Assembly: GCA_028699065.1 (NCBI GenBank)
Contig: JAQVVH010000003.1
Coordinates: forward strand, 124,001-188,000
Source: Gallionella sp.
Lineage (GTDB): Bacteria; Pseudomonadota; Gammaproteobacteria; Burkholderiales; Gallionellaceae
Length of the DNA stretch: 64,000 nt
Reading direction: 5' to 3'
Shown: positions 1 to 9,817 of the stretch, one piece after another
Layout: each line of letters begins with the position of its first letter
Position numbering within the stretch: position 1 is the first letter of the stretch
Notes under the pieces: model-generated
What the model was told of the DNA's origin: nothing
The model's database searches: none
The model's input: the letters and a program-made list of their open reading frames with translations, nothing else
Position numbers and translations under genes: made by a program

Positions 1-306
1 GCCAAGGTCGGCTCAAATGCGGTTGTCGTCAAAGATGTTCCTCCCGGTGCGACGGCTGCCGGGATTCCGGCGCGTATTCTCGATGAAGAGCGCAAGTCGG
101 CCGGTTTCAATCCTTACGGTATTGGCGGTGACCAGAATGACCCGGTCTCCAAGGCATTGCATGGATTGATTGGTCATAGCGTTACGGTCGACCAACGTAT
201 CGAGTTCATTCTGCAGCAGCTGGAAAAGATGGGTGTTCCGGTCGAGGAGGAGCGTGCCACGGCCGACAAATTTGACCCGAATCACCTGAACAATATAGTT
301 GATTAA
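1..306 (+). CDS. cysE: Serine O-acetyltransferase, C-terminal part (truncated by window edge)
   Basis: The reading frame is open from base 1 to a TAA at 304-306 and gives 101 residues. It begins in a left-handed beta-helix (NAVVVKDVPPGATAAGIPAR), the end of the hexapeptide-repeat domain of acetyltransferases, followed by a charged helical tail. CysE makes O-acetylserine from serine and acetyl-CoA for cysteine synthesis. The place directly before iscR, the cysteine-using iron-sulfur operon, is the usual betaproteobacterial order and supports cysE over other hexapeptide transferases. The N-terminal domain lies outside the window. The stop codon overlaps the -35 element proposed for iscR. Confidence 0.88.
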   Translation, partial: AKVGSNAVVVKDVPPGATAAGIPARILDEERKSAGFNPYGIGGDQNDPVSKALHGLIGHSVTVDQRIEFILQQLEKMGVPVEEERATADKFDPNHLNNIVD

Positions 307-327
307 AAAACTCGGCTATTCTACAAT
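299..327 (+). promoter_or_regulatory. Candidate sigma-70 promoter of the isc operon
   Basis: TTGATT (299-304) and TACAAT (322-327) are separated by exactly 17 bp, giving a transcription start near 334 and a leader of about 65 nt before iscR. The -35 box overlaps the cysE stop codon. I could not recognise a convincing IscR operator by eye in the leader, although autorepression is the rule in this family. Confidence 0.6.
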
Positions 328-399
328 TCGTCCACAGCGAATGATCTTGGCAAGACGCGAGATTGTTGGATCCGGGTTCAATACAACAGGAGGCGTTAC

Positions 400-867
400 A
401 TGCGATTGACCACCAAGGGGCGTTTTGCAGTGGCAGCAATGGTTGATCTGGCGATGCGGGGAAACCGTGGGCCGGTGACGCTGGCCGCGATCAGCGAGCG
501 CCAGAATATATCCCTGTCCTATCTTGAGCAGCTTTTTGGCAAGCTGCGTCGCAACAATATTGTGGAAAGCGTGCGCGGGCCGGGTGGTGGCTATTATTTG
601 GCCAGACAGGCTAACAAGATCAATATTGCTGAAATCATTCAGGCCGTAGATGAACCCATGGATGCGACGAATTGCGCGGGACGTGGCGACTGTTTCAGCG
701 GGCAGCCCTGTGTGACCCATGACCTGTGGATGGGGCTCAACGAGAAGATTTTTGATTATCTGGAATCCGTGAATTTGCAGCAGCTCGTGGATGGCTACAA
801 CAAACGCAACAATGGCGCCACCCCCGTGATACTGGAAAAAGTTTCCAGGGTGTCACATTCCGCATAA
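400..867 (+). CDS. iscR: Rrf2-family iron-sulfur cluster regulator IscR
   Basis: 155 residues. The protein has an N-terminal winged helix (residues 1-70) and then Cys92, Cys98, Cys104 and His107, the same positions that hold the [2Fe-2S] cluster in E. coli IscR. Holo-IscR represses the isc operon and apo-IscR activates other targets; here the gene is first in an iscRSUA-hscBA-fdx-iscX operon. The ATG at 400 has a strong AGGAGG ribosome site at 389-394. The C-terminus lacks any extra domain. The iscS start follows after 11 bp. Confidence 0.96.
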   Translation: MRLTTKGRFAVAAMVDLAMRGNRGPVTLAAISERQNISLSYLEQLFGKLRRNNIVESVRGPGGGYYLARQANKINIAEIIQAVDEPMDATNCAGRGDCFSGQPCVTHDLWMGLNEKIFDYLESVNLQQLVDGYNKRNNGATPVILEKVSRVSHSA

Positions 868-878
868 AGGACGAAAAC

Positions 879-2087
879 GTGAAGTTGCCGATTTATATGG
901 ACTATTCCGCGACCACGCCGGTTGATCCGCGCGTTGCGGAAAAAATGATTCCCTATCTGACCGAAAGATTTGGCAATCCGGCCAGCCGTTCCCACGCGTT
1001 TGGCTGGGAGGCGGACGAGGCGGTTGAGCAGGCGCGTACGGAAGTGGCTGCGCTGGTGAATTGCGACCCGAAGGAGATTGTCTGGACCTCGGGAGCGACC
1101 GAATCGAACAATCTGGCGATCAAGGGCGCGGCCCAGTTTTACCAGGGTAAGGGCAAGCACATCGTTACCATGCGTATCGAACACAAGGCGGTGCTGGATA
1201 CGGCCCGCGAGTTGGAGCGCGTGGGTTTTTCCGCCACGTATCTGGATCCGGAGCCCAGCGGTTTGCTGGATTTGGAGAAATTCAAGGCAGCTTTGCAGCC
1301 CGATACAGTGCTGGTTTCGATCATGCTGGTAAATAACGAAATCGGCGTCATTCAGGATATTGAGGCCATTGGCGAGATTTGCCGCGAGCGCGGTATTTTG
1401 TTCCATGTTGATGCGGCGCAGGCAACCGGAAAAGTCGGGATTGATCTGCAAAAACTCAAGGTGGATCTGATGTCTTTTTCCGCCCACAAGACTTACGGGC
1501 CGAAAGGGGTCGGTGCCTTGTATGTCCGACGCAAGCCGCGCGTCAGGCTGGAAGCGCAAATGCACGGCGGCGGGCATGAGCGCGGTATGCGTTCGGGCAC
1601 GCTGGCGACCCACCAGATCGTGGGTATGGGTGAAGCGTTTCGCATTGCCCGGGAAGAAATGGCAACCGAAAATGCGCGCATTCGGATGTTGCGCGACCGA
1701 TTGCTTGCTGGATTGCAGCGCATGGAAGAGGTGTATATCAACGGGGATATGACTCATCGCATTCCGCACAACTTGAATTTGAGTTTCAATTTTGTCGAAG
1801 GCGAGTCGCTGATTATGGCGATTAAGGATGTTGCGGTATCGAGCGGCTCAGCCTGTACCTCGGCGAGTTTGGAACCCTCCTACGTGTTACGGGCGCTGGG
1901 GCGCAGCGATGAGTTGGCGCACAGCTCCATCCGTTTTAGTATTGGCCGTTTCACGACGGTGGAAGAGGTTGATTACGTGATCGAGTTGCTGCACAACAAG
2001 ATCGGAAGGTTGCGCGAGTTGTCGCCGCTGTGGGAGATGTATCAGGATGGCGTCGATTTGAATACGGTGCAGTGGGCGGCACACTAG
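879..2087 (+). CDS. iscS: Cysteine desulfurase IscS
   Basis: 402 residues (E. coli 404). PLP-dependent enzyme that removes sulfur from cysteine as a persulfide and passes it to IscU and other acceptors. The PLP lysine is Lys204 in [10 protein letters not shown], and the catalytic cysteine is Cys326 in [10 protein letters not shown] on the mobile loop. GTG start at 879; the track gives no earlier in-frame start. Second gene of the isc operon. Confidence 0.97.
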   Translation: MKLPIYMDYSATTPVDPRVAEKMIPYLTERFGNPASRSHAFGWEADEAVEQARTEVAALVNCDPKEIVWTSGATESNNLAIKGAAQFYQGKGKHIVTMRIEHKAVLDTARELERVGFSATYLDPEPSGLLDLEKFKAALQPDTVLVSIMLVNNEIGVIQDIEAIGEICRERGILFHVDAAQATGKVGIDLQKLKVDLMSFSAHKTYGPKGVGALYVRRKPRVRLEAQMHGGGHERGMRSGTLATHQIVGMGEAFRIAREEMATENARIRMLRDRLLAGLQRMEEVYINGDMTHRIPHNLNLSFNFVEGESLIMAIKDVAVSSGSACTSASLEPSYVLRALGRSDELAHSSIRFSIGRFTTVEEVDYVIELLHNKIGRLRELSPLWEMYQDGVDLNTVQWAAH

Positions 2088-2144
2088 AATTTGTGCCTCA
2101 CACGGTTTCTCTGGCGTTGAATCTGGCAATCAAAGGAGCAAAAG

Positions 2145-2561
2145 ATGGCTTACAGTGAGAAAGTTCTGGATCACTACGAAAATCCGCGAAATGTGGGTTC
2201 TTTCAACAAGGACGAGTCAGGTCTGGGAACCGGCATGGTCGGTGCGCCGGCATGTGGCGACGTAATGAAGCTGCAGATCAAGGTGGGCAAGGATGGGGTG
2301 ATTGAAGACGCCAAATTCAAGACCTACGGCTGCGGTTCTGCCATTGCCTCCAGTTCGCTGGTCACCGAGTGGGTGAAAGGCAAAACGCTGGATCAGGCGC
2401 TGACGATCAAGAATACCCAAATTGCCGAAGAGCTGGCTTTGCCGCCGGTCAAAATTCACTGCTCGATTTTGGCCGAGGATGCCATCAAAGCGGCCGTGGC
2501 GGATTACAAAGCCAAGCAGGGCGGCGATCTAGAAACGCCTGCCTGCAAGGGTAGTATTTAG
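2145..2561 (+). CDS. iscU: Iron-sulfur cluster scaffold IscU
   Basis: 138 residues. Scaffold on which [2Fe-2S] clusters are assembled from IscS sulfur. The ligands Cys37, Asp39, Cys63, His105 and Cys106 are present, as is the LPPVK segment (residues 99-103) bound by the HscA chaperone. It is about ten residues longer than the usual 128 because of a C-terminal tail that carries one extra cysteine (Cys133, in ETPACKGSI). A good AAAGGAG site precedes the ATG. Confidence 0.97.
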   Translation: MAYSEKVLDHYENPRNVGSFNKDESGLGTGMVGAPACGDVMKLQIKVGKDGVIEDAKFKTYGCGSAIASSSLVTEWVKGKTLDQALTIKNTQIAEELALPPVKIHCSILAEDAIKAAVADYKAKQGGDLETPACKGSI

Positions 2562-2573
2562 GCGGGAGGCAAC

Positions 2574-2897
2574 ATGACAATTACTCTGACTGAAAAAGCT
2601 GCCAAGCACGTTCTGAATTTCATCGCTAAACGCGGTAAGGGCGTGGGGTTGCGCATCGGGGTTCGCACCAGCGGTTGTTCCGGCATGGCGTACAAGCTGG
2701 AATTCGTCGACGCATTGGGCGGGGACGATCTCGAATTCGACAGCAATGGCGTCAAAGTGCTGGTCGATCCGCAAAGCCTGCCTTACATCGACGGTATGGA
2801 ACTGGATTTCGTGCGGGAAGGATTGAACGAGGGGTTCAAGTTTAATAATCCGAACGTCAAAAACCAGTGCGGTTGCGGGGAAAGCTTTCAGGTTTGA
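2574..2897 (+). CDS. iscA: A-type iron-sulfur carrier IscA
   Basis: 107 residues. A-type carrier that receives clusters or iron and hands them to apo-proteins. The three conserved cysteines are at 35 (TSGCSG), 99 and 101 (CGCG), exactly as in E. coli IscA. It lies 12 bp after iscU, and its TGA overlaps the hscB ATG by one base (TGATG), so the two are probably translationally coupled. Confidence 0.96.
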   Translation: MTITLTEKAAKHVLNFIAKRGKGVGLRIGVRTSGCSGMAYKLEFVDALGGDDLEFDSNGVKVLVDPQSLPYIDGMELDFVREGLNEGFKFNNPNVKNQCGCGESFQV

Positions 2898-3439
2898 TGC
2901 GCTTCACCGATACCGATCTCCAGAAAGATTATTTTCGGCTGTTTGATCTACCCGCAGTTTTCGCGCTTGATCTTCCCCGGCTGGAGCAGGCTTATCGCAC
3001 CCTGCAATCGCAGGTGCATCCCGACACCGTTGCGCATCTTTCCGGCGTTGAGCAGCGTCTGGCCATGCAATACTCCACCCTCGTTAATGAGGCTTATCAA
3101 ACACTGCGCAATCCTTTGCGCCGCGGGCGTTACCTGTTGAGTTTGCGCGGTGTGGATACGCAGGAAGAAACCAATACCGCCATGCCGTTGGATTTTCTGA
3201 TGACGCAAATGAACTGGCGCGAGGAAATTGCCGCTGCCCGGGCTTCCGCCAGTGCGGATGCACTGGATGCGATTGAACAACGCTGTCGCGAGGAGACCCG
3301 CGTACTGGAAAATCAGCTTGAAATCGCACTGGATAAAACGGCGGATAATTTGTTGGCGGCCGGGCTGGTGCGTAAATTGCGGTTCATGGAAAAGCTGGTG
3401 GAAGAGATCCATGCTGCCTATGATGCAATCGATATTTGA
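2897..3439 (+). CDS. hscB: Co-chaperone HscB (J-type, iron-sulfur biogenesis)
   Basis: 180 residues from the ATG at 2897. A longer frame exists upstream, but it only reads the iscA tail out of frame. The N-terminal J domain has the HPD tripeptide at 41-43, which stimulates the HscA ATPase; the C-terminal helical domain binds IscU. Start overlaps the iscA stop by one base. A 79-bp gap separates it from hscA. Confidence 0.94.
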   Translation: MRFTDTDLQKDYFRLFDLPAVFALDLPRLEQAYRTLQSQVHPDTVAHLSGVEQRLAMQYSTLVNEAYQTLRNPLRRGRYLLSLRGVDTQEETNTAMPLDFLMTQMNWREEIAAARASASADALDAIEQRCREETRVLENQLEIALDKTADNLLAAGLVRKLRFMEKLVEEIHAAYDAIDI

Positions 3440-3518
3440 AAATGCGCTGCCCGCATTCTATTCGGCAGGCGTAGTTATCGCTGCCGATAGTAGCGGTTGA
3501 TCGCGATCAGGAAGAGAT

Positions 3519-5384
3519 ATGGCTTTACTGCAAATTTCCGAACCCGGCATGAGTACGGCTCCGCACCAGCACCGTCTGGCGGTGGGGATTGACCTGGGGA
3601 CGACCAACTCGCTTGTGGCTACGGTGCGCAATGGCATCAGCGTGGCACTTAACGATCAGGACGGGCGGGGGATGCTGCCATCTGTCGTGTGTTATACGGC
3701 TGATGGTTCGGTGTCGGTCGGCGAGGCTGCCCAACACGCGCAGAGTGCGGATCCGATTAACACCATTGTTTCGGTCAAACGTTTTATGGGGCGCGGCCTC
3801 CGGGATATTGGCGACATCAGCCGTTTGCCTTACCGCTTCGTGGACGAAGGTGGCATGGTTCAGCTGCGCACCCGGGCCGGGGTGAAAAGTCCGGTTGAGG
3901 TTTCGGCGGAAATCCTGCGGGTATTGCGTCACCGTGCCGAGGCCGCGCTGGGCGGAGAGCTTGTCGGTGCGGTCATTACGGTGCCCGCCTATTTCGACGA
4001 TGCCCAAAGGCAGGCGACCAAGGATGCCGCCAGACTGGCGGGCATCAATGTGCTACGTTTGCTGAACGAGCCGACGGCCGCGGCAATTGCCTACGGGCTC
4101 GATAATGCCGCCGAGGGGCTGTATGCCGTCTACGATCTTGGCGGCGGAACATTTGATATTTCCCTGCTGCGCCTGTCGCGGGGTGTATTCGAGGTGCTCG
4201 CGGCAAACGGTGATTCGGCACTGGGCGGGGACGATTTCGACCAGCGTGTTTATTGCTGGCTGCTGGAAAAGAACAATCTATCCGCGCTCCCCCCTCGGGA
4301 TACCCGTTTGCTGCTTAGCCAAGCGCGCGTCGCCAAAGAGCAATTGACGGAGCACGATGAAGCGCGGATTACCGCCGTCCTGTCCGGCGGTGAAATTATC
4401 GACAATGTGCTGACACGCCGGGAATTCCAGGACCTGACACAGAATCTGGTGCAGCGCACCTTGCAGCCGATGCGTCGGGCTTTGCGTGATGCGGGTTTGG
4501 ATAAAGCCGACATCAAAGGTGTGGTCATGGTCGGCGGCGCGACCCGCATGCCGCATATACAGCAGGCCGTCGGCGCGTTTTTCGGCCAGACGCCGCTGAA
4601 TAATCTGGATCCGGACAAGGTGGTCGCGCTCGGTGCGGCAATCCAGGCCAATGTGCTGGCGGGCAATCGCGGTGCGGATGAATGGTTGTTGCTGGATGTG
4701 CTGCCGTTGTCGCTTGGGCTCGAAACTATGGGCGGACTCACCGAGAAGATTATTCCGCGCAACACCACGATTCCAACGGCGCGTGCACAGGAATTTACGA
4801 CATTTCGCGACGGGCAGACGGCCATGTCGGTGCATGTGGTACAGGGTGAACGCGAGCTGGTGGAAGATTGCCGTTCCCTCGCGAAATTTGAATTGCGCGG
4901 CATTCCCCCGATGGTCGCCGGCGCGGCGCGGATCCGCGTGACTTTTCAGGTGGATGCCGATGGGTTGCTTAGCGTTGCAGCGCGGGAAATGAGCAGCGGG
5001 GTTGAACAAAGTATTGTGGTTAAGCCGTCGTACGGACTGTTGGACGAGGAAATTACCCGCATGTTGCAGGACTCCGCGCAGCATGCCCAGGATGACATGC
5101 GGGCACGCGCCCTGCGCGAACAACAGACCGAGGCGGCGCAACTGCTTGAGGCTGTGGAGCAAGCCTTGGCGCAGGATGCTGCCTTGCTGCGTGAAGAAGA
5201 GGCCGGGACGATCCGGCAGGGTATGGCCAATCTGCGGGAGGTGATGACGCAGCATGAACCGGTAGCCATTCGTCGTGCGCTGGAAACGTTAAACCGCGCA
5301 ACAACGGAATTTGCGCAGCGCCGTATGGATCAAAGCGTGCAGCATGCTTTGGCCGGTCACAAAATTTCCGAACTGGAGGAATAA
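3519..5384 (+). CDS. hscA: Iron-sulfur biogenesis Hsp70 chaperone HscA
   Basis: 621 residues. Specialised Hsp70 that binds the LPPVK motif of IscU and drives cluster release. The N-terminal ATPase domain shows GIDLGTTNS, the phosphate-2 motif YDLGGGTFD and VGGATRMP; the rest is a substrate-binding beta-domain and helical lid. The opening [12 protein letters not shown] is nearly identical to E. coli HscA, which supports the ATG at 3519 (AGGAAGAGAT upstream). Its TAA overlaps the fdx ATG (TAATG). Confidence 0.97.
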   Translation: MALLQISEPGMSTAPHQHRLAVGIDLGTTNSLVATVRNGISVALNDQDGRGMLPSVVCYTADGSVSVGEAAQHAQSADPINTIVSVKRFMGRGLRDIGDISRLPYRFVDEGGMVQLRTRAGVKSPVEVSAEILRVLRHRAEAALGGELVGAVITVPAYFDDAQRQATKDAARLAGINVLRLLNEPTAAAIAYGLDNAAEGLYAVYDLGGGTFDISLLRLSRGVFEVLAANGDSALGGDDFDQRVYCWLLEKNNLSALPPRDTRLLLSQARVAKEQLTEHDEARITAVLSGGEIIDNVLTRREFQDLTQNLVQRTLQPMRRALRDAGLDKADIKGVVMVGGATRMPHIQQAVGAFFGQTPLNNLDPDKVVALGAAIQANVLAGNRGADEWLLLDVLPLSLGLETMGGLTEKIIPRNTTIPTARAQEFTTFRDGQTAMSVHVVQGERELVEDCRSLAKFELRGIPPMVAGAARIRVTFQVDADGLLSVAAREMSSGVEQSIVVKPSYGLLDEEITRMLQDSAQHAQDDMRARALREQQTEAAQLLEAVEQALAQDAALLREEEAGTIRQGMANLREVMTQHEPVAIRRALETLNRATTEFAQRRMDQSVQHALAGHKISELEE

Positions 5385-5716
5385 TGCCGCAAATTATTGT
5401 CCTACCGCATGAAGAATTATGTCCGGAGGGAGCGCTGTTTCAGGCCGAGCCGGGAACGTCGATTTGCGATGCGCTGCTGGCTCACGATATCGAAATCGAG
5501 CATGCCTGCGAAAAATCCTGTGCCTGCACAACGTGTCATGTGGTCATTCGTCAGGGCTTCAGCAGTTTGGTGTCAGCCGAGGAAATCGAGGAGGATATGC
5601 TCGACAAGGCCTGGGGACTGGAGCCTACTTCCCGTTTGTCCTGTCAGGCCAAAGTTGCGGAGCAGAATCTGGTTGTCGAGATTCCCAAGTACACCATCAA
5701 CATGGTCAAGGAGTGA
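5384..5716 (+). CDS. fdx: Isc-system [2Fe-2S] ferredoxin
   Basis: 110 residues. Adrenodoxin-type ferredoxin supplying electrons for cluster assembly. Ligands are Cys42, Cys48, Cys51 and Cys87, with a further conserved Cys46, the same numbering as E. coli Fdx. Start overlaps the hscA stop by one base; iscX begins 4 bp downstream. Confidence 0.96.
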   Translation: MPQIIVLPHEELCPEGALFQAEPGTSICDALLAHDIEIEHACEKSCACTTCHVVIRQGFSSLVSAEEIEEDMLDKAWGLEPTSRLSCQAKVAEQNLVVEIPKYTINMVKE

Positions 5717-5720
5717 GTCG

Positions 5721-5915
5721 ATGAAATGGGTCGATGTCGGTGAGATTGCGATTGAGCTGAGCGAGCGCCATCCGGCGGTGGATCCCACGAGCGTGCGCTT
5801 TGTCGATTTGCACAATTGGGTGATTGCGCTGCCCGGTTTTGATGACGATCATGCCCGCGGCGGGGAGCGTGTGCTGGAAGCGATTCAGGCCGCGTGGATT
5901 GAGGAGGTCGAATAG
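5721..5915 (+). CDS. iscX: Iron-sulfur assembly adaptor IscX
   Basis: 64 residues beginning MKWVDVGEIAIELSE. Small acidic helical protein (typical length about 66) that binds IscS and iron and tunes desulfurase activity. It has the family pattern of a winged helix with conserved VRFVDLHNWV and a DDDHA acidic patch. Last isc gene; its TAG overlaps the dsbB GTG by one base. Confidence 0.93.
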   Translation: MKWVDVGEIAIELSERHPAVDPTSVRFVDLHNWVIALPGFDDDHARGGERVLEAIQAAWIEEVE

Positions 5916-6412
5916 TGGCAACATTTTCGAGCCGCCTAGCCTATCTGGCAGGTGCTTTTTTCGCTGTCGGTCTTATGGCGTTTGGCCTGTATCTGCAATA
6001 CGTGGAGCATCAGGATCCATGCCCGCTGTGCATGGTGCAGCGGGTGATCTTTATCGGCATCTTGATTGTTTTCGCGCTGGCGGCAGTTCAGCATCCGCAT
6101 CGGCTGGGCCAGCATATTTATGCGCTGCTGATTTCGGCGCTTTCGCTGTTTGGCGTAGCCGTCGCCGCACGGCACATCTGGATACAGAATTTGCCCAAGG
6201 ACCAGGTGCCTGCATGCGGACCAGGGCTGGATTACATGCTGGAAACCATGCCGATGTCTTCCGTGCTGAAAGAGCTGATGCACGGCTCGGGCGAATGCGC
6301 GGAGAAGGGCTGGACATTCCTGACACTGGGCATACCGGAATGGTCCTTGTTCTGCTATTTGGCTTTGGGCAGCTGGGCCATCCTGATCGCGGTAAAGAAA
6401 TTTCCCCGTTAA
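5915..6412 (+). CDS. dsbB: Disulfide bond formation protein DsbB
   Basis: 165 residues with four predicted membrane helices. Inner-membrane quinone reductase that re-oxidises periplasmic DsbA. The CPLC pair is at 36-39 in the first periplasmic loop, and the second pair is Cys101 and Cys128 in the loop between helices 3 and 4. GTG start overlaps the iscX stop by one base, so it is probably translated from the isc mRNA, an unusual partnership of a disulfide enzyme with iron-sulfur assembly. The gene ends 65 bp before lexA. Confidence 0.94.
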   Translation: MATFSSRLAYLAGAFFAVGLMAFGLYLQYVEHQDPCPLCMVQRVIFIGILIVFALAAVQHPHRLGQHIYALLISALSLFGVAVAARHIWIQNLPKDQVPACGPGLDYMLETMPMSSVLKELMHGSGECAEKGWTFLTLGIPEWSLFCYLALGSWAILIAVKKFPR

Positions 6413-6427
6413 GCCCGGGTTGACAAC

Positions 6428-6464
6428 AGAACGATTGTTCTCCAAAATTCGCGAACGTTCGTTC
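6428..6464 (+). promoter_or_regulatory. Two LexA operators upstream of lexA
   Basis: AGAACGATTGTTCT (6428-6441) and GAACGTTCGTTC (6453-6464) both fit GAAC-N4-GTTC, and their centres lie 24 bp apart on the same face of the helix. The first sits just after TTGACA (6420-6425), a perfect -35 hexamer, so a bound repressor would block the lexA promoter. The motif differs from the CTGT-N8-ACAG box of most Beta- and Gammaproteobacteria. It matches the non-canonical box described for Sideroxydans, Gallionella and relatives. Confidence 0.85.
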
Positions 6465-6477
6465 TTGGGGATGTCCC

Positions 6478-7068
6478 ATGGCTGATTTCAGTAGCAAAGA
6501 TTCCGAATACCTTTCGCGCTTGCAGGATTACTACGCCGAGTGGAAGAGCATTCCTTCCTATGCCGCCTTGTGCGAAGTTTTCGGCATTGCGTCGAAATCC
6601 TGGGTGAAGGCCATCCTTAATCGTTTGGCCGAAGCGGGTTTTTTGGAACGCACGCCTGATGGTGTCTGGATCCCGGCACCGCCTTTTTTTGCGCGCCCAT
6701 TGGCGGAGTCCGCTGTACAGGCCGGGATGCCGGTCGCGGTGAGCGCCACGCAGGGCGAGCATTTTGTGATTGACGAGATGCTGATTGAAACTCCTTCGCG
6801 CAGCGTGTTAATTCCCGTTAAGGGTGATTCCATGATTGAGGCGGGGATTCATGACGGGGATGTGGCGGTTGTGGAAAAGCGCCTGACCGCCAATCTTGGC
6901 GATATCGTGGTGGCCATCGTCGACGATGCCTTTACCCTGAAAACTCTGGATAAGGAAGCCGGTAAATTTGTTCTGCGGCCCGCGAATGCCGCTTACCCGG
7001 TTATTCGTCCGGAAGCCTCGCTGGAAATTTTCGGGGTGTTGGTCGGGCTGATTCGCAAGTACCGTTAA
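6478..7068 (+). CDS. lexA: SOS repressor LexA, non-canonical betaproteobacterial type
   Basis: 196 residues. The C-terminal S24 autoprotease half is complete: cleavage site Ala82-Gly83 (QAGMP), nucleophile Ser118 in KGDSMIEAG, and base Lys155 in FTLKTL. The N-terminal 70 residues form a helix-turn-helix region unlike E. coli LexA (SYAALCEVFGIASKSWVKAI). It should repress DNA-damage genes and be inactivated by RecA filaments. The two operators directly upstream indicate autoregulation. A strong bidirectional terminator follows the stop. Confidence 0.9.
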   Translation: MADFSSKDSEYLSRLQDYYAEWKSIPSYAALCEVFGIASKSWVKAILNRLAEAGFLERTPDGVWIPAPPFFARPLAESAVQAGMPVAVSATQGEHFVIDEMLIETPSRSVLIPVKGDSMIEAGIHDGDVAVVEKRLTANLGDIVVAIVDDAFTLKTLDKEAGKFVLRPANAAYPVIRPEASLEIFGVLVGLIRKYR

Positions 7069-7093
7069 AAAAGCCGCCCTTGGGCGGCTTTTT
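7067..7093. terminator. Bidirectional intrinsic terminator between lexA and pstB
   Basis: Inverted repeat GCCGCCC (7073-7079) and GGGCGGC (7082-7088) is flanked by six A on the left and five T on the right. The hairpin therefore has a U-tract in either direction and serves both convergent genes. Confidence 0.9.
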
Positions 7094-7112
7094 GGGTCTG
7101 AGCTGAACCGGC

Positions 7113-7895
7113 TTAACCAAATCGCCCTGTGATGTAGTCTTCCGTTTCCTTTTTGCTCGGATTAGTGAAGATTGTGCTGGTATCGCTGAACTCCACCAGA
7201 TCGCCCAGATACATGTAAGCCGTGTAATCGGAAACGCGCGCAGCCTGTTGCATGTTGTGTGTCACGATGGCGATCGTGAAATCCACTTTCAGTTCGTCGA
7301 TCAGTTTTTCAATGTGCGCCGTGGAGATTGGATCCAGCGCCGAGGTTGGCTCGTCCAGCAGTAGAACTTCCGGTTTGACCGCGATAGCGCGGGCGATGCA
7401 CAGGCGCTGCTGTTGTCCGCCCGACAGGCCGGTGCCGCTTTGCTTCAGCTTGTCCTTGACCTCGCCCCACAAAGCAGCTTTCTTCAGGGCCCACTCGACG
7501 CGCTCGTCCATTTCGCTGCCGCTGAGACTTTCATAGAGCTTCACGCCGAACGCGATGTTGTCGTAAATCGACATTGGGAACGGAGTCGGTTTCTGGAAAA
7601 CCATGCCCACCTTGGCACGCAAACGGTTTAGATCCTGCTTCGGGTCAAGAATGTTGTCGCCATCCAGAATGATTTGCCCGGTAGCCTTTTGTTGCGGATA
7701 AAGCTGGTACATGCGGTTGAAGGTCCGCAGCAATGTTGATTTTCCGCAACCGGACGGGCCGATGAAAGCGGTAACCATCTTTTCGGCGATTTCCATGTTG
7801 ATGTCTTTCAACGCAAGGAAATTGCCGTAGTAAAAATTCAGGTTCCGAACAGTGACCTTGGGATTGACGATGTTCATGGTTGAGTTCATTTGCAT
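7113..7895 (-). CDS. pstB: Phosphate ABC transporter ATP-binding protein PstB
   Basis: 260 residues. Cytoplasmic ATPase of the high-affinity phosphate importer. Walker [10 protein letters not shown] (46-54), signature LSGGQ (157-161) and Walker [12 protein letters not shown] (178-188) are all intact. The AAGG upstream is best spaced for the second ATG (7889, 258 residues), so the first two residues may not be made. Last gene of pstSCAB; phoU is not here but 13 kb away. Confidence 0.96.
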   Translation of the reverse strand: MQMNSTMNIVNPKVTVRNLNFYYGNFLALKDINMEIAEKMVTAFIGPSGCGKSTLLRTFNRMYQLYPQQKATGQIILDGDNILDPKQDLNRLRAKVGMVFQKPTPFPMSIYDNIAFGVKLYESLSGSEMDERVEWALKKAALWGEVKDKLKQSGTGLSGGQQQRLCIARAIAVKPEVLLLDEPTSALDPISTAHIEKLIDELKVDFTIAIVTHNMQQAARVSDYTAYMYLGDLVEFSDTSTIFTNPSKKETEDYITGRFG

Positions 7896-7904
7896 GCCTT
7901 GAGG

Positions 7905-8750
7905 TTAGTGATTGGAGGCGCTCTGACGGAACAGAATGCGCGCCAGAATGTTCAGCGTCAGTACGCTGAAGGTAATCAGCAAGGCGCCGGCCCAGGCCAG
8001 GCGCTGCCAGTCTTCGTAAGGACTCATCGCAAACTGGAAGATAACGACCGGCAGGTTGGCCATCGGATTTTCCATATCTGCATTCCAGAATTGATTGTTC
8101 AGCGCGGTGAAAAGCAGGGGCGCGGTTTCGCCGCTGATGCGGGCAATAGCCAGCATTACACCGGTGATGATCCCGGCACGGGCAGCGCGCAGGGTCACGA
8201 AATTAACGGTTTTCCACTGCGGTGCACCCAATGCCGCAGCCGCTTCACGCAGCGTATTCGGAATCAGGCGCAGCATGTTTTCAGTAGTCCGGATCACGAT
8301 GGGAATGACGATGATTGCCAATGCCAATGCACCAGCCCAGCCGGAAAAGTGGCGAATGTGCACCACATAAACTTCATACACAAACAGACCAATGACGATC
8401 GACGGTGCCGAGAGCAGGATATCGTTAATGAAGCGGGTAATCGGTGCCAGCCAGCCGCGCTGGCCGAATTCCGCCAGATAAGTGCCGGCCAGAATGCCGA
8501 TAGGCGTTCCGATCAGCGTGCCGACAATCGTCATCATCAGCGTGCCGACGATGGCATTTAACAAGCCACCATCACTGCCGGGTGGTGGCGTCATCTGGGT
8601 GAATACGGTCGAGGTGAGGGCGGGGAGTCCGTGATTCAGCAGCGTGAACAGAATCCAGCCCAGCCAGAACAGGCCAAAGGCCATGGCCAGTACCGATACG
8701 ATAAGACCGAGTCGGTTGGTAATGCGGCGGCGTGTGTAAATATCGATCAT
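7905..8750 (-). CDS. pstA: Phosphate ABC transporter permease PstA
   Basis: 281 residues with about six membrane helices. One of the two inner-membrane permeases of the Pst importer. The ABC-permease loop is visible around [19 protein letters not shown]. It lies 9 bp after pstC and 9 bp before pstB, in the standard order pstS-C-A-B. Confidence 0.95.
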   Translation of the reverse strand: MIDIYTRRRITNRLGLIVSVLAMAFGLFWLGWILFTLLNHGLPALTSTVFTQMTPPPGSDGGLLNAIVGTLMMTIVGTLIGTPIGILAGTYLAEFGQRGWLAPITRFINDILLSAPSIVIGLFVYEVYVVHIRHFSGWAGALALAIIVIPIVIRTTENMLRLIPNTLREAAAALGAPQWKTVNFVTLRAARAGIITGVMLAIARISGETAPLLFTALNNQFWNADMENPMANLPVVIFQFAMSPYEDWQRLAWAGALLITFSVLTLNILARILFRQSASNH

Positions 8751-8759
8751 CTTGATTCC

Positions 8760-9722
8760 TCAGGAAGCCTTGCCTTCTTGCTTACTCAACTGGTACAGCA
8801 TGTAACGGGCGATGGAAAGTACAACGAATGTGATGAAGAAGAGGATCAGGCCCAATTCAATCAGTGATGCGGTGTAAAGCTCGCCGTCCGCTTCAGTAAA
8901 TTCATTTGCCAGTGCCGACGCGATACTGTTGCCCGGTTCCAGCAGGGACATGCTGAGTTTGTGCGCGTTACCGATCACGAAGGTGACCGCCATGGTTTCA
9001 CCCAGCGCGCGGCCGAGGCCGAGCATGATCCCGCCAACCACCCCGATTCTGGTGTACGGAAGCACCACCTTGGTGACCACTTCCCAAGTGGTTGCACCCA
9101 CGCCGTAGGCCGACTCCTTAAGCATGGCAGGAACGACTTCAAACACATCGCGCATGACGGAAGCGATGAAGGGAATAACCATAATGGCCAGAATAATGCC
9201 GGCGGTCAGTATGCTGATGCCCATTGGCGGTCCGGAGAAAAATGCACCGATCATGGGGATTGTGCCGAGGTGATCGTTAATCCACGGTTCAATGTGTTCG
9301 GCAAAGAGCGGGGCAAATACGAACAGACCCCACATGCCGTAAATAATGCTTGGAATGCCGGCCAGCAGTTCAATCGCGATGCCCAGCGGGCGGCGCAAGG
9401 CTTGCGGGGAAAGCTCGGTCAGGAATATGGCAATTCCGAAGCTGACAGGAATGGCGATCAACAGCGCAATGCCGGAAGTGACCAGCGTGCCAACGATAGG
9501 CACCAGCGCACCGAAATTCTCGGTGACGGGGTTCCAGCTGTCGTTGATCAGAAAATTGAATCCGAAGGCTTGGATGGCCGGCATGCTGCCAATGACCAGC
9601 GAGCCAATGATGGCTGCAAGCAGGACAAGGACGCCGAAGGCGGACGCGCGGGTCATTCCTCGAAACAGCATGTCCAGCCAGACTTGGCGTTTTAGGCGAG
9701 CTTCTTGTAGAAATCCGGACAT
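8760..9722 (-). CDS. pstC: Phosphate ABC transporter permease PstC
   Basis: 320 residues, hydrophobic, with about six helices. Partner permease to PstA. The permease coupling motif is in [21 protein letters not shown]. The 95-bp gap to pstS holds two hairpins, while the gap to pstA is only 9 bp, so pstS is likely expressed more strongly than pstCAB. Confidence 0.95.
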   Translation of the reverse strand: MSGFLQEARLKRQVWLDMLFRGMTRASAFGVLVLLAAIIGSLVIGSMPAIQAFGFNFLINDSWNPVTENFGALVPIVGTLVTSGIALLIAIPVSFGIAIFLTELSPQALRRPLGIAIELLAGIPSIIYGMWGLFVFAPLFAEHIEPWINDHLGTIPMIGAFFSGPPMGISILTAGIILAIMVIPFIASVMRDVFEVVPAMLKESAYGVGATTWEVVTKVVLPYTRIGVVGGIMLGLGRALGETMAVTFVIGNAHKLSMSLLEPGNSIASALANEFTEADGELYTASLIELGLILFFITFVVLSIARYMLYQLSKQEGKAS

Positions 9723-9749
9723 AATTATTCGCTCAATCTTTTAATGGGT

Positions 9750-9805
9750 GGCGGGAGCCATGAGCTCCCGCCGGAAATTCGCAGGTGCACCTGCTGGCGC
9801 ACCTG
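9750..9805 (-). other. Hairpins between pstS and pstC
   Basis: GGCGGGAGC (9750-9758) pairs with GCTCCCGCC (9764-9772) around a 5-base loop. A second element at 9782-9805 contains the perfect 12-bp palindrome CAGGTGCACCTG (9782-9793), whose left arm can alternatively pair with GCACCTG at 9799-9805. Neither is followed by a U-tract on the minus strand, so these look like mRNA-stabilising or processing structures that favour pstS, not full terminators. Confidence 0.6.
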
Positions 9806-9817
9806 TGTTTTACAGCC

